A stretch of DNA of 13,844 bases from an uncultured euryarchaeote. Lineage in GTDB: Archaea > Thermoplasmatota > Poseidoniia > Poseidoniales > Poseidoniaceae. The translations under genes and the position numbers were made by a program. Positions 6,400-13,319 of this stretch are shown piece after piece. The notes beneath the pieces are model-generated. The model searched no databases. It saw only the letters and a program-made list of their open reading frames with translations, and was not told the origin of the DNA. The stretch covers positions 1 through 13,844 of the forward strand of contig CALGEM010000317.1 in the NCBI GenBank assembly GCA_937881505.1. The letters run 5' to 3'. Within the stretch, counting starts at the first letter, position 1. Every line of letters begins with the position of its first letter.

Positions 6400-7908
6400 A
6401 TGGGTATCAAGGTCCTGGTCGCAAACCGTGGGGAAATCGCATGCCGAATCCTCCGTGCTTGCAACGAGGCCGGCCATCCAACCGTGGCCGTTTGCGCTCC
6501 CAACGACATTGGTACGCTCTTCACGGAAATGGCGGACGAGGTTGTGCCTCTGGAAGGCGAGACCATCGGCGAGACCTACCTCAATCAAGATCAAATCATC
6601 CAAGCCGCTTTATCCACCGGTGCGACGGCCATCCACCCGGGATTCGGCTTTCTCTCTGAACGAGCGGACTTTGCTCGAGCGGTCAAGTCAGCCGGTCTCG
6701 TGTGGATCGGGCCTTCTGCCGAAGCCATCGAAAAGATGGGTGACAAAATGACCGCTCGCCAAACGATGCGAGCCGCCGGTGTGCCCGTCATTCCCGGTGA
6801 AGAGGTCGAAGAAGAAGACGAAGTTGCGGCCCTTGAGGCCCTTCGAGAAGCATCCACGCGAGTTGGCTACCCCCTGCTGCTCAAAGCATCAAGCGGTGGC
6901 GGTGGTAAAGGCATGCGCGCCGTTCATGACCCTGCGGGTTTTGACCAAGCTGCGACCGGCGCCCGACGTGAAGCCGTGGCGGCCTTTGGCGACGGCCGCA
7001 TTTACATTGAACGCCTTCTCTCGGGCTCAAAACACATCGAAATCCAAGTGCTTGCAGATACGCACGGCCGTACAATTCACCTCGGTGAGCGAGAATGCAG
7101 CGTCCAGCGTCGGCATCAGAAGGTGTTTGAGGAAGCCCCCGGCCCGACGATGGAGCCTGGCCTTCGCGAAGCGATGGGGCAAGCCGCTGTCGCAGCGGCT
7201 GAAGCCGTCGATTATGTTGGAGCGGGCACGGTGGAATTTCTGCTGGCGCCATCTGGTGAATTCTTTTTCCTCGAGATGAACACCCGAATCCAAGTTGAAC
7301 ACCCCGTAACTGAACTGGTCACCGGTGTTGACATCGTTCGTGAGCAACTTCGCATCGCCAACGGTGAGCCAATGTCGTGCGGACCGCTGATGATTCGGGG
7401 CCACGCCATCGAAGTTCGCCTCTACGCAGAGGATGCTGCCAACGGATTCCTGCCCTCGATCGGCCCGCTTTCCATGTTCAGGCCACCTGAAGGACCTGGC
7501 ATCCGTTTGGACACGGGTGTTCGAGAGGGCGATGAGGTGACGCCAAACTACGACCCCATGCTGGCGAAACTCATCGTTTGGGCCCCTTCAAGAGACGAAG
7601 CACTGCAGAAGATGCGCCGTGCGTTGGATGAATTTGTGGTCCTGGGAACCACCACCAACATCGAATTCCTTCGCGACCTTTGTGATGCTGGTCCCGTGGT
7701 TGATGGCTCAACCACCACCACCACCATCGACGACCTCTGGCCAAATGGATGGAACCCTCCAGCGGCACCGATGCTGGAAGAGGCCTCCTTGCTGGCAGCG
7801 GCAAGTGCAGAGACGCTTGGTCTGCATCGCCGAACCACCGCCGGCTCATCCGAGGGCAGCACTGGACCGGCCAGTCCGTTCACCACCATTCAGAGGAGGT
7901 TCCCCTGA
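6400..7908 (+). CDS. mccA: Biotin carboxylase subunit of acyl-CoA carboxylase (N-terminal part of a split MCC alpha)
   Basis: This 502-residue protein would carboxylate biotin with ATP and bicarbonate. It begins with the classic MGIKVLVANRGEIACRI. The ATP-grasp glycine loop KASSGGGGKGM starts at Lys162, and EMNTRIQVEHPVTE carries Glu292, Arg296 and Glu300, the equivalents of E. coli AccC Glu288, Arg292 and Glu296. AccC ends near 450 residues. Here a further 50 follow, including five threonines encoded by an ACC repeat (7711-7725) and an alanine-rich helix (EEASLLAAASAETLG). That tail resembles the start of the BT linker domain of fused MCC alpha subunits, so the protein looks like MCC alpha cut inside that domain. 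Its stop overlaps the next start by one base (TGATG), implying coupled translation with the biotin carrier. It would assemble with the MccB-like and carrier proteins encoded beside it. Confidence 0.94.
   Translation: MGIKVLVANRGEIACRILRACNEAGHPTVAVCAPNDIGTLFTEMADEVVPLEGETIGETYLNQDQIIQAALSTGATAIHPGFGFLSERADFARAVKSAGLVWIGPSAEAIEKMGDKMTARQTMRAAGVPVIPGEEVEEEDEVAALEALREASTRVGYPLLLKASSGGGGKGMRAVHDPAGFDQAATGARREAVAAFGDGRIYIERLLSGSKHIEIQVLADTHGRTIHLGERECSVQRRHQKVFEEAPGPTMEPGLREAMGQAAVAAAEAVDYVGAGTVEFLLAPSGEFFFLEMNTRIQVEHPVTELVTGVDIVREQLRIANGEPMSCGPLMIRGHAIEVRLYAEDAANGFLPSIGPLSMFRPPEGPGIRLDTGVREGDEVTPNYDPMLAKLIVWAPSRDEALQKMRRALDEFVVLGTTTNIEFLRDLCDAGPVVDGSTTTTTIDDLWPNGWNPPAAPMLEEASLLAAASAETLGLHRRTTAGSSEGSTGPASPFTTIQRRFP
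7711..7725 (+). repeat. ACC trinucleotide repeat (five units)
   Basis: Five ACC codons in a row encode Thr-Thr-Thr-Thr-Thr in the C-terminal extension of the biotin carboxylase, outside the catalytic domain. A change of one unit would keep the frame. Confidence 0.8.
7893..7900 (+). promoter_or_regulatory. Shine-Dalgarno site deciding the biotin-carrier start
   Basis: GAGGAGGT lies 7 nt before the ATG at 7908, inside the last codons of the biotin carboxylase gene. This strong site selects ATG 7908 and rejects the longer frame reaching back to 7749. It also argues that the split between the two genes is real and not a sequencing frameshift. Confidence 0.85.
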
Positions 7909-8366
7909 TGCAGCACACCTTTGCATCCAAGGATGGGCCCTTGGAAGTGACTTTGGCTCGTAACGGCGAGGCGTATGTCTTGGAAGGGCACGAGCTCATA
8001 CTCCACAACAGGGGTCGATTGCACGTTCGTTTGCGAGATGGACGCCAGTGCTTGGCTCACGCTGCAAAGGTGGGCGATGTTTGGTGGATTCATCTCGACG
8101 GGCGCACCTATCGCTGGGAACGTATTGAACCCGGGTCCTCAAATGCCGATGATGAAGGAGGCTTGGTGGCGCCCATGCCCGGTAAGGTTCTGGAAGTCCT
8201 CGTGAGCGAGGGCGATACGGTGGAAGCCGGTACGCCGCTGATGGTTCTTGAAGCGATGAAAATGGAGCATCGTATCGTCGCATCCGATGATGGTACGGTG
8301 ACGTCCATCCATTTCGCCGCAGGCGACCAGGTCGCCCAAGGTGCTGTCCTCCTGGAACTAGAATGA
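7908..8366 (+). CDS. Biotin carboxyl carrier protein with BT-like barrel
   Basis: This 152-residue protein carries the biotin that shuttles CO2 from the biotin carboxylase to the carboxyltransferase. Residues 84-152 form a biotinyl/lipoyl domain, with APMPGKV at 88-94 and the biotinylation motif EAMKME at 115-120. Lys118 is the expected biotin site and sits 34 residues from the C terminus, as usual. Residues 1-75 are rich in beta strands with many charged and aromatic residues (GDVWWIHLDGRTYRWER, 56-72) and resemble the barrel part of the BT domain of fused MCC alpha subunits. The gene overlaps the biotin carboxylase stop by 1 nt and has its own strong Shine-Dalgarno site. It ends 3 nt from the end of the convergent minus-strand gene. 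A biotin-protein ligase, needed to activate it, is not in this window. Confidence 0.93.
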   Translation: MQHTFASKDGPLEVTLARNGEAYVLEGHELILHNRGRLHVRLRDGRQCLAHAAKVGDVWWIHLDGRTYRWERIEPGSSNADDEGGLVAPMPGKVLEVLVSEGDTVEAGTPLMVLEAMKMEHRIVASDDGTVTSIHFAAGDQVAQGAVLLELE

Positions 8367-8369
8367 ACT

Positions 8370-9236
8370 TCAGGCAACCCAGCGGCCATCCTCAATCCGT
8401 TTCGCGTGGAGTGGGAGTTGATTGGTGACATAGGTCCACGCCCACACCGCTCCACCCTCAACCTGAACTGGAACGGGAAGACGAAGGTAAAGACCGGCGA
8501 GAGGATCCTCATCATCACAGCCTTCGATGTGGTCCAACGCCGCCAGTGCATTGGCCATGTCATCGCAACGGTGCAGTTCACCGTGAACCGTCCCCTCCTC
8601 GTCAAGACGCAGGCCCGGATAAGCGCCGAGGTGGTACAACGCACCTGCAACCGTTCCTCGTTGCGCACTTGATGACCATGGACGCAGTTGCGGCCATCGC
8701 TGCTCGCCTTCCATCAGGGTGCCGTAAACGAAGACGTGGTTAAGGAGGGAATTTGATTCAAAATTTTCAATTGCGAATTTCAAATGTTCAATTGGTAAAT
8801 TGTATTTCTCAAGGCCTTGGCGAACGATGGCTTCATACGCCGTTGTTGGAGGGACAAGATGCGGCTGTTTCTTGTTCGGGACAACAACATAGGTGACGGC
8901 CTCAACAACCGCACCGCTCGCCGTGAGCACGCGCACTGGACACCGCTCGTAATAGCGAGGATGGCCTTCTTTCTCGTCAACCAAGTCCCAAGCCTCTTCG
9001 CTGAGCGAAAACAGCATTCCCGGAACGGCGGTGCCCGTTCCGTCAGGAACAACATCAGCCGCCCCACCTCCCCTTCCTGTTGAACGGTAGTGGAAACGCA
9101 AGGAGTATCCCGGCAACCAAGCAGCCTCGACGGGAACCAAGTCAGGTGCATCGTAGCCTTTCTTGGTGCACCACCGCACCCAATCGGCTCGGTCAAGGTT
9201 TGAACCGTAGCCAAAGTAGAGTGTTTCTGAGTTCAT
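8370..9236 (-). CDS. Tandem gamma-glutamylcyclotransferase-like (GGCT/AIG2) two-domain protein
   Basis: This 288-residue protein carries two copies of the GGCT-like fold. Domain 1 (about 5-145) starts with YFGYGSNL (7-14) and has the candidate catalytic Glu90 in VDEKEGHPRYYER. Domain 2 (about 167-288) starts with FVYGTLMEGE (169-178), with Glu238 in LDHIEG and an aromatic GLYLRLPVPV strand after it. Both keep the YG(S/T)(N/L) substrate loop and the acidic residue, so both could be active. Family members cyclise gamma-glutamyl amino acids or gamma-glutamylamines to 5-oxoproline; the substrate here is unknown. Domain 2 looks more like the gamma-glutamylamine cyclotransferase/AIG2 branch and domain 1 like GGCT proper. 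The linker is encoded by a markedly AT-rich patch (8750-8812). ATG 9236 is chosen over TTG 9242 because a TATA-like box is centred 26 nt before it. The gene converges on the carrier gene and diverges from the exporter. Confidence 0.85.
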   Translation of the reverse strand: MNSETLYFGYGSNLDRADWVRWCTKKGYDAPDLVPVEAAWLPGYSLRFHYRSTGRGGGAADVVPDGTGTAVPGMLFSLSEEAWDLVDEKEGHPRYYERCPVRVLTASGAVVEAVTYVVVPNKKQPHLVPPTTAYEAIVRQGLEKYNLPIEHLKFAIENFESNSLLNHVFVYGTLMEGEQRWPQLRPWSSSAQRGTVAGALYHLGAYPGLRLDEEGTVHGELHRCDDMANALAALDHIEGCDDEDPLAGLYLRLPVPVQVEGGAVWAWTYVTNQLPLHAKRIEDGRWVA

Positions 9237-9257
9237 GGACAATGATGAGGGTGAGGG

Positions 9258-9266
9258 TATTTCAAG
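9258..9266 (-). promoter_or_regulatory. TATA-like box of the tandem GGCT gene
   Basis: On the minus strand this reads TTGAAATAC, centred 26 nt before the ATG at 9236, a spacing that fits a leaderless archaeal transcript. Most of it (9260-9266) is one arm of the dyad at 9260-9282. The same 9-mer occurs at 12672-12680 on the plus strand, 25 nt before another start. Confidence 0.45.
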
Positions 9267-9282
9267 GCGAGGGCCCTTGAAA
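9260..9282. repeat. Perfect 8-bp inverted repeat in the divergent promoter region (candidate operator)
   Basis: TTTCAAGG (9260-9267) and CCTTGAAA (9275-9282) form a perfect dyad around a 7-nt spacer. The left arm covers the TATA-like box of the GGCT gene. The dyad lies about 36 nt upstream of the exporter's TATA-like box. A dimeric regulator bound here could control both divergent genes. No regulator gene is visible nearby. Confidence 0.45.
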
Positions 9283-9317
9283 AACAGAGGGAAATCACGA
9301 CGAAGACAAACGGACGG

Positions 9318-9324
9318 TTATAAG
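9318..9324 (+). promoter_or_regulatory. TATA-like box of the RND exporter gene
   Basis: TTATAAG is centred 25 nt before the ATG at 9346, the spacing expected for a leaderless archaeal mRNA. No Shine-Dalgarno site precedes that ATG. This element is the main reason for placing the start at 9346. Confidence 0.55.
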
Positions 9325-9345
9325 CCAAGAAAGTGTGCAAAAAAC

Positions 9346-12123
9346 ATGCGAAATCCTTTCATGATGCTGACTGACTGGAGCGTAGACCGTCCAAAACAAG
9401 CCTTTGCCGTGGTCATGTTGGCCATGTTCACGTTGGCGGCCGGCGGCATGCACCTTCAATTTGACAACAGCGAGGACGGTTTTTTCCCCGACGACCCAAG
9501 CGTGGACCTGCTCAACGAAGTTGAATCGGAATACCGGGCCAACATCGATTTCATTCGGTTCATTGACGAAATTGAATCCGAAGCACTGCTTGAGGCGGAA
9601 ACTTGGGAACAATTGGCGATGATTGAGGCCATGATGCTGAACGACAGCAATTTCGAGCCGTACCACTACCCCTTGTTTGGCACACAGGCGAACAACGGCC
9701 CAGCAGGGCAAGCCATGCAGTGGATGGCTCTGCAGGACGAGGACACCGCTTCGCTTTGGCTCACGGGCCTGCAATCGGCTGCGGTTGAAGTTTTGACAGC
9801 GAACGACGATGCCAACCTCTCAGCGGCTCTGGGCAACCTGTCCTCGGCCGCTGCAAACGTGCCCAGCGTTGAGCCGGTGACACCTGAGCGCTTGCTGGCG
9901 TGGGACGCCACGGAGCCTGCGGCATGGTTGGCTCGCATGGACACGGGCAACGATCTCAGCGATGAGCTCGGCATGCTCATGGGCCAACTATCGTCCATGA
10001 CGGAAAACAGAACACCGGCGCAAACGGGGCAAATTCTCGCCATTACCGGTTCGCTTCAGGGCCAACTCGGCCCCATTATGGGGCTGCAATCCGTTGATTT
10101 CCGGGCAGCCATTCTCTCATGCCTGCCAAGCGACGATGCGGACGACCCGTGGGCGTCCGACGGCCCCGTGATGGTCACGCTGGTGGTCTCGAGTGAGCCG
10201 CTGGACTACGATTACGAAATCCTGGGCGACGTGCAGGCCGATTTGACGGCCTGGGCCGAAGCCATGGAACTTGAAGTGGTTGCAGCGACCAACGATAGCG
10301 ACGTACGCACCTTTTCCTTCGCCCAGTTCGCCGAAAACTCGAGCGCCACCATCGGCAAGGAAATCGGCATGCTCACCAGCGCCGCCATGCTGTTGTTGGG
10401 CATCATCTTGTGGTTCAACTTCCGCAGCGTTCGAGAGACCGCATACGTGCTCATTTTGACGGTGGTCGCCATCGCAGCCACCTACGGCTTCTCGGGGTGG
10501 TTGCAATTTGCAGGCGTGAACATGACGTTCAACGCAGCAATGAATTCCATACCCGTCCTCTTGCTGGCGATTGGGGTTGACTACGGCCTTCACGTCGTGC
10601 TGCGAATTCGTGAGGAGTTGAAAGAGGAAGAGCAGCGAAACCCGACGGGACGGGCCACCCTGCGAGATTTCGACAAGGCCTCGCGCCAGCGGGCCATCCG
10701 ACAAGGTACCGTTCTCACCTCCATTGCGCTGATGATCGCCATCACGACCGATATCGTTGGGTTCCTCTCCTTCCGCCTGTCCACGCTGGCCTTCCTGCAG
10801 GTCTTCGGCACCGTTATCGCCATCGGTTTATTCCTCATCTATCTCCTGAGCATCTCGGCCTTACCCGCTCTCATGCTCATGCTGCCCACCAAGAAACTCC
10901 CGCTGGAAAAGGCCAGCAAGGTTGAGGTGGGCCCGCTCGCCAAGAAACTTGGACGACTTTCCACCCAACCGGTGATGGTTGGTTTCATCGCGCTGGTCTT
11001 ACTGGTACCGATGGTCGCTGGTTTCCAGCAACTTGAGGTGGCGTTTGAACAACGAGACCAGTTGGACGATTCGGTGCCAGTCGTGCAAGATTTCTTGCTC
11101 ATCAGCGATGAGTTTGGCACCAGCCGTTCACCGCTGTATGTGGTCATTGACGGCGACGTCATCAGCGAAGAAGGTCGCGCCGCATGGACCGCTGCCTTTG
11201 ACACGATGTCGGCGCGGGACGATGTGAGCGGCGTGCCCACCGGCATTTGGGACGTGTACGAACAAACTCGCCTGCAAGACCCTGTTGTGGACGGTTTCCT
11301 TCTCGCCGCTGAATCCGGTGATGCCACCGGCTACGACGACCTTCTCGCGTGGTCCCTCGAGAACACCACGGGCATTGAGGCAACCAAGAGCCTGCTCGCC
11401 CGGGACGGTATTCAGACCGTGCTGTCCTTCCAAGCTGATACCTTGGACTGGGGCGCCACCGTTGACCTTGCTGAGAGCATCGAGGCTGCCCTCGATGACC
11501 TGTCGGCGCAGGCCGGTGATGACTACACCCTTCGCCTGAGTGGCCGTGCCCTCATCAACGCGCAGACTACGGCCGATGTGGCCACCGCCTCGGTCCAGTC
11601 AACCGGAATCGTGGCCATGGTCATCTTGTTCATGTTGGTGGGCATTCACACAGTACGAAACGGCAACGACCTCAAGGAAGGTCTTCAGCGAGGCGTCGTT
11701 TCGTGGATTCCTCTCATGATGGTCGTTGTGTGGGTCTACGGCATCATGGGCTACACGGGCTACAACATCAACTCGCAAACGGTGACCATCGGCGCCCTTT
11801 CGCTGGGACTGGGTGTGGACTACGCTGTTCACTTCACAACTCGCCTTGAGGAAGAAGCGGAGCATCGACCGTTCGCAGCACCTGAAGAGTGGGTGGCCAA
11901 ATCCACCGCGACCACGGGGCGAGCAATGGCGGGTGCAGCCTTGACGACGGCCGGTGGGTTTGCCGTGCTAAATCTCTCGGCCTTGTTGCCCCTTCGCCTG
12001 TTCGGTCAGGCCTTCGTGGTGGCCATCACCCTGGCCTTGCTCTCGAGTTTGCTTATCCTGCCCGCCCTCTACAGCCCGTTCCTGAAGCGAACGGCAGCCA
12101 AGGCCCAAGGTGAGAGCGAATGA
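9346..12123 (+). CDS. RND superfamily exporter (MMPL/HAE3 type)
   Basis: This protein of about 925 residues has two homologous halves. TM1 (about 18-35) is followed by a large acidic extracytoplasmic loop (about 36-335) and TM2-TM6 (about 340-520). TM7 (about 541-560) is followed by a second loop (to about 755) and TM8-TM12. Each half has the RND motif with the proton-relay Asp: IGVDYGLHVVLRIREE with Asp412, and LGVDYAVHFTTRLEEE with Asp825. This pattern, with no outer-membrane partner, matches the archaeal HAE3/MMPL branch of proton-driven exporters related to hopanoid and lipid transporters; the substrate is unknown. The frame is open back to 9235, but that extension overlaps the divergent gene's start and is a low-complexity basic stretch. 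ATG 9346, with a TATA-like box 25 nt before it, is preferred. Its stop overlaps the next gene by 4 nt (ATGA). Confidence 0.9.
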   Translation: MRNPFMMLTDWSVDRPKQAFAVVMLAMFTLAAGGMHLQFDNSEDGFFPDDPSVDLLNEVESEYRANIDFIRFIDEIESEALLEAETWEQLAMIEAMMLNDSNFEPYHYPLFGTQANNGPAGQAMQWMALQDEDTASLWLTGLQSAAVEVLTANDDANLSAALGNLSSAAANVPSVEPVTPERLLAWDATEPAAWLARMDTGNDLSDELGMLMGQLSSMTENRTPAQTGQILAITGSLQGQLGPIMGLQSVDFRAAILSCLPSDDADDPWASDGPVMVTLVVSSEPLDYDYEILGDVQADLTAWAEAMELEVVAATNDSDVRTFSFAQFAENSSATIGKEIGMLTSAAMLLLGIILWFNFRSVRETAYVLILTVVAIAATYGFSGWLQFAGVNMTFNAAMNSIPVLLLAIGVDYGLHVVLRIREELKEEEQRNPTGRATLRDFDKASRQRAIRQGTVLTSIALMIAITTDIVGFLSFRLSTLAFLQVFGTVIAIGLFLIYLLSISALPALMLMLPTKKLPLEKASKVEVGPLAKKLGRLSTQPVMVGFIALVLLVPMVAGFQQLEVAFEQRDQLDDSVPVVQDFLLISDEFGTSRSPLYVVIDGDVISEEGRAAWTAAFDTMSARDDVSGVPTGIWDVYEQTRLQDPVVDGFLLAAESGDATGYDDLLAWSLENTTGIEATKSLLARDGIQTVLSFQADTLDWGATVDLAESIEAALDDLSAQAGDDYTLRLSGRALINAQTTADVATASVQSTGIVAMVILFMLVGIHTVRNGNDLKEGLQRGVVSWIPLMMVVVWVYGIMGYTGYNINSQTVTIGALSLGLGVDYAVHFTTRLEEEAEHRPFAAPEEWVAKSTATTGRAMAGAALTTAGGFAVLNLSALLPLRLFGQAFVVAITLALLSSLLILPALYSPFLKRTAAKAQGESE

Positions 12124-12662
12124 GACGCAAAACGGTCTTTTGGTTTGCCAACATCGTTGGCCCGCTCATCTTACTGTCCTACTGGCGAGGCGTCGGGGCT
12201 TTTGACGACCCGACGGTGTACTGGGGCGATGTTTCCGAAGGCATGCAGTCATTCATCGTCCCGTGGATGTTTGTGGCGGCTGCCGGCTACCTCATGATGT
12301 TCCACCGGTTCTTTTTGGCTTGGAGTGAGGAAGAGGTCGCTTCTCTGCACTGGCCGTGGAAAGAAAACGATGGGAAAGGTGTTCAGCGGCTGTTTGCTTT
12401 GTATGCGGCTTTTCTGCTGACATCTCTGGTTTGGATTGATTTAACTCGAATTTACATCGAAGGCCCGAGCATGCTCGTGGCTGTGGCCATCGTGGCCGTG
12501 CTTTGGACCGCCGGCTTGGCCGCCGTTGGTTTTGGGGTGCTCGTCTGGCCTGCTCGAGAGCGACTTTCCGGTGCGAGAATCGTCCTGCTTGGTTCGTTCA
12601 TGTTGTCAATTCAATGCACGTGGTGGGATGCCATCTACTGGGTGCTCAACTTCGCTTGGTGA
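12120..12662 (+). CDS. Unrecognised membrane protein with about five TM segments
   Basis: I do not recognise the family of this 180-residue protein. Hydrophobic segments lie at about 6-22, 43-66, 90-107, 118-142 and 152-172. Between segments 2 and 3 is a charged loop with SEEEVASLHWPWKENDGKG. Tryptophan and tyrosine are frequent near the membrane borders, and the C terminus is short (VLNFAW). The start overlaps the exporter stop in an ATGA arrangement, which strongly suggests translational coupling and a linked role, for example an accessory subunit of the exporter. The thioredoxin-fold lipoprotein gene follows after 38 nt. It shows no cysteine pair, nucleotide-binding motif or clear catalytic motif. 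Confidence 0.8.
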   Translation: MRRKTVFWFANIVGPLILLSYWRGVGAFDDPTVYWGDVSEGMQSFIVPWMFVAAAGYLMMFHRFFLAWSEEEVASLHWPWKENDGKGVQRLFALYAAFLLTSLVWIDLTRIYIEGPSMLVAVAIVAVLWTAGLAAVGFGVLVWPARERLSGARIVLLGSFMLSIQCTWWDAIYWVLNFAW

Positions 12663-12671
12663 GAACACGCG

Positions 12672-12680
12672 TTGAAATAC
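12672..12680 (+). promoter_or_regulatory. TATA-like element before the lipoprotein gene
   Basis: TTGAAATAC is centred 25 nt before the ATG at 12701. It is identical to the element before the tandem GGCT gene and at nearly the same distance. It may be an internal promoter for the last two genes. Because a good Shine-Dalgarno site is also present, it may be incidental. Confidence 0.3.
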
Positions 12681-12688
12681 AAACCAGC

Positions 12689-12694
12689 GGAGGT
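12689..12694 (+). promoter_or_regulatory. Shine-Dalgarno site of the lipoprotein gene
   Basis: GGAGGT lies 6 nt before the ATG at 12701 and fixes the start, so the signal sequence and lipobox are complete. Confidence 0.75.
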
Positions 12695-12700
12695 TGATTC

Positions 12701-13318
12701 ATGCAACGTGTGGCCAAGCTCGTGTCCGTCTTTGTGCTCCTCCTGTTGATGGCCGGGTGCACGGCCGCACCCATGGAAGAGGCTCCAGCCGAAGAAGAGG
12801 CGGCGCTTTCACCGATCCCCGAGCGCATGTCGTTCACGGCCCCGACCTTTGACCGAGCCGTGGACAACGGGCCCCAGCATGACCTTCGAACAGCCTTTGA
12901 CGGCCCGGTTCTCATACTCTGGGTTGCGGCAGGGTGCAGTGGATGCCACGACTGGACCACCATGCTGAGCGAAGAGATTGAAGCGGGCAACATCTCAAAC
13001 GCCACGAACATCGTCTCCGTCCATCGCTATCCTGCCTTTGAGTCCACCAACGACGTACGAGAACGCTACACCACCAACAACACCTCCACCTACACGCCTT
13101 GGCCGCTCTTGCTGCCCTCCGAATCCACCAATGTCATTGATGTGGAAACCGGTCGCATGACGGACGTCAACCTCTACCGTGCCTTCCAAAACCCCGTTAC
13201 CCCCACCCTCCAGGTGCTCGATAGCGAAGGTCGGCTGGTGTGGACCTCCAAGACATACTGGGCAAACACCACCGTATTGGAAGAAGCATTGAACATCATG
13301 GAGACGGGTGGCGCGTGA
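12701..13318 (+). CDS. Thioredoxin-fold lipoprotein with CSGC motif
   Basis: This 205-residue protein is predicted to be exported and lipid-anchored. A basic N terminus (MQRVAK), a hydrophobic stretch and the lipobox LMAGC place the modified Cys at residue 20. An acidic, proline-containing tether follows (about 24-40). The rest looks like a thioredoxin/TlpA fold: a strand VLILWVAAGC leads to a CSGC pair (Cys79, Cys82), and VTPTLQVLD supplies the cis-proline (Pro168) next to the active site. Asparagine-rich NXS/T sequons (for example NNTS, NATN) could be glycosylated outside the cell. The role is probably thiol-disulfide exchange on surface proteins. Given the CcmF-like gene upstream, a CcmG/ResA-like job in cytochrome c maturation is possible but unproven. 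The next gene follows immediately. Confidence 0.82.
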   Translation: MQRVAKLVSVFVLLLLMAGCTAAPMEEAPAEEEAALSPIPERMSFTAPTFDRAVDNGPQHDLRTAFDGPVLILWVAAGCSGCHDWTTMLSEEIEAGNISNATNIVSVHRYPAFESTNDVRERYTTNNTSTYTPWPLLLPSESTNVIDVETGRMTDVNLYRAFQNPVTPTLQVLDSEGRLVWTSKTYWANTTVLEEALNIMETGGA

Positions 13319-13319
13319 C

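Noticed and set aside
7749..7907. Upstream extension of the biotin-carrier frame inside the biotin carboxylase gene
   Set aside because: The extension does not resemble any carrier sequence, while ATG 7908 has a strong Shine-Dalgarno site and TGATG coupling.
7890..7920. Sequencing frameshift splitting a fused MCC alpha gene
   Set aside because: The junction has a well-placed GAGGAGGT and ATG. I favour a real split, though comparison with relatives would settle it.
8406..8672. Plus-strand open frame within the tandem GGCT gene
   Set aside because: It has no known motif and lies opposite a clearly conserved GGCT domain.
9235..9345. N-terminal extension of the RND exporter by 37 residues from ATG 9235
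   Set aside because: It would overlap the start of the divergent GGCT gene, encodes a basic low-complexity stretch unlike the family, and runs through a TATA-like box and dyad.
13308..13319. GTG start for the ABA4-like gene
   Set aside because: It adds only four residues and overlaps the lipoprotein gene; ATG 13320 directly after the stop is simpler.
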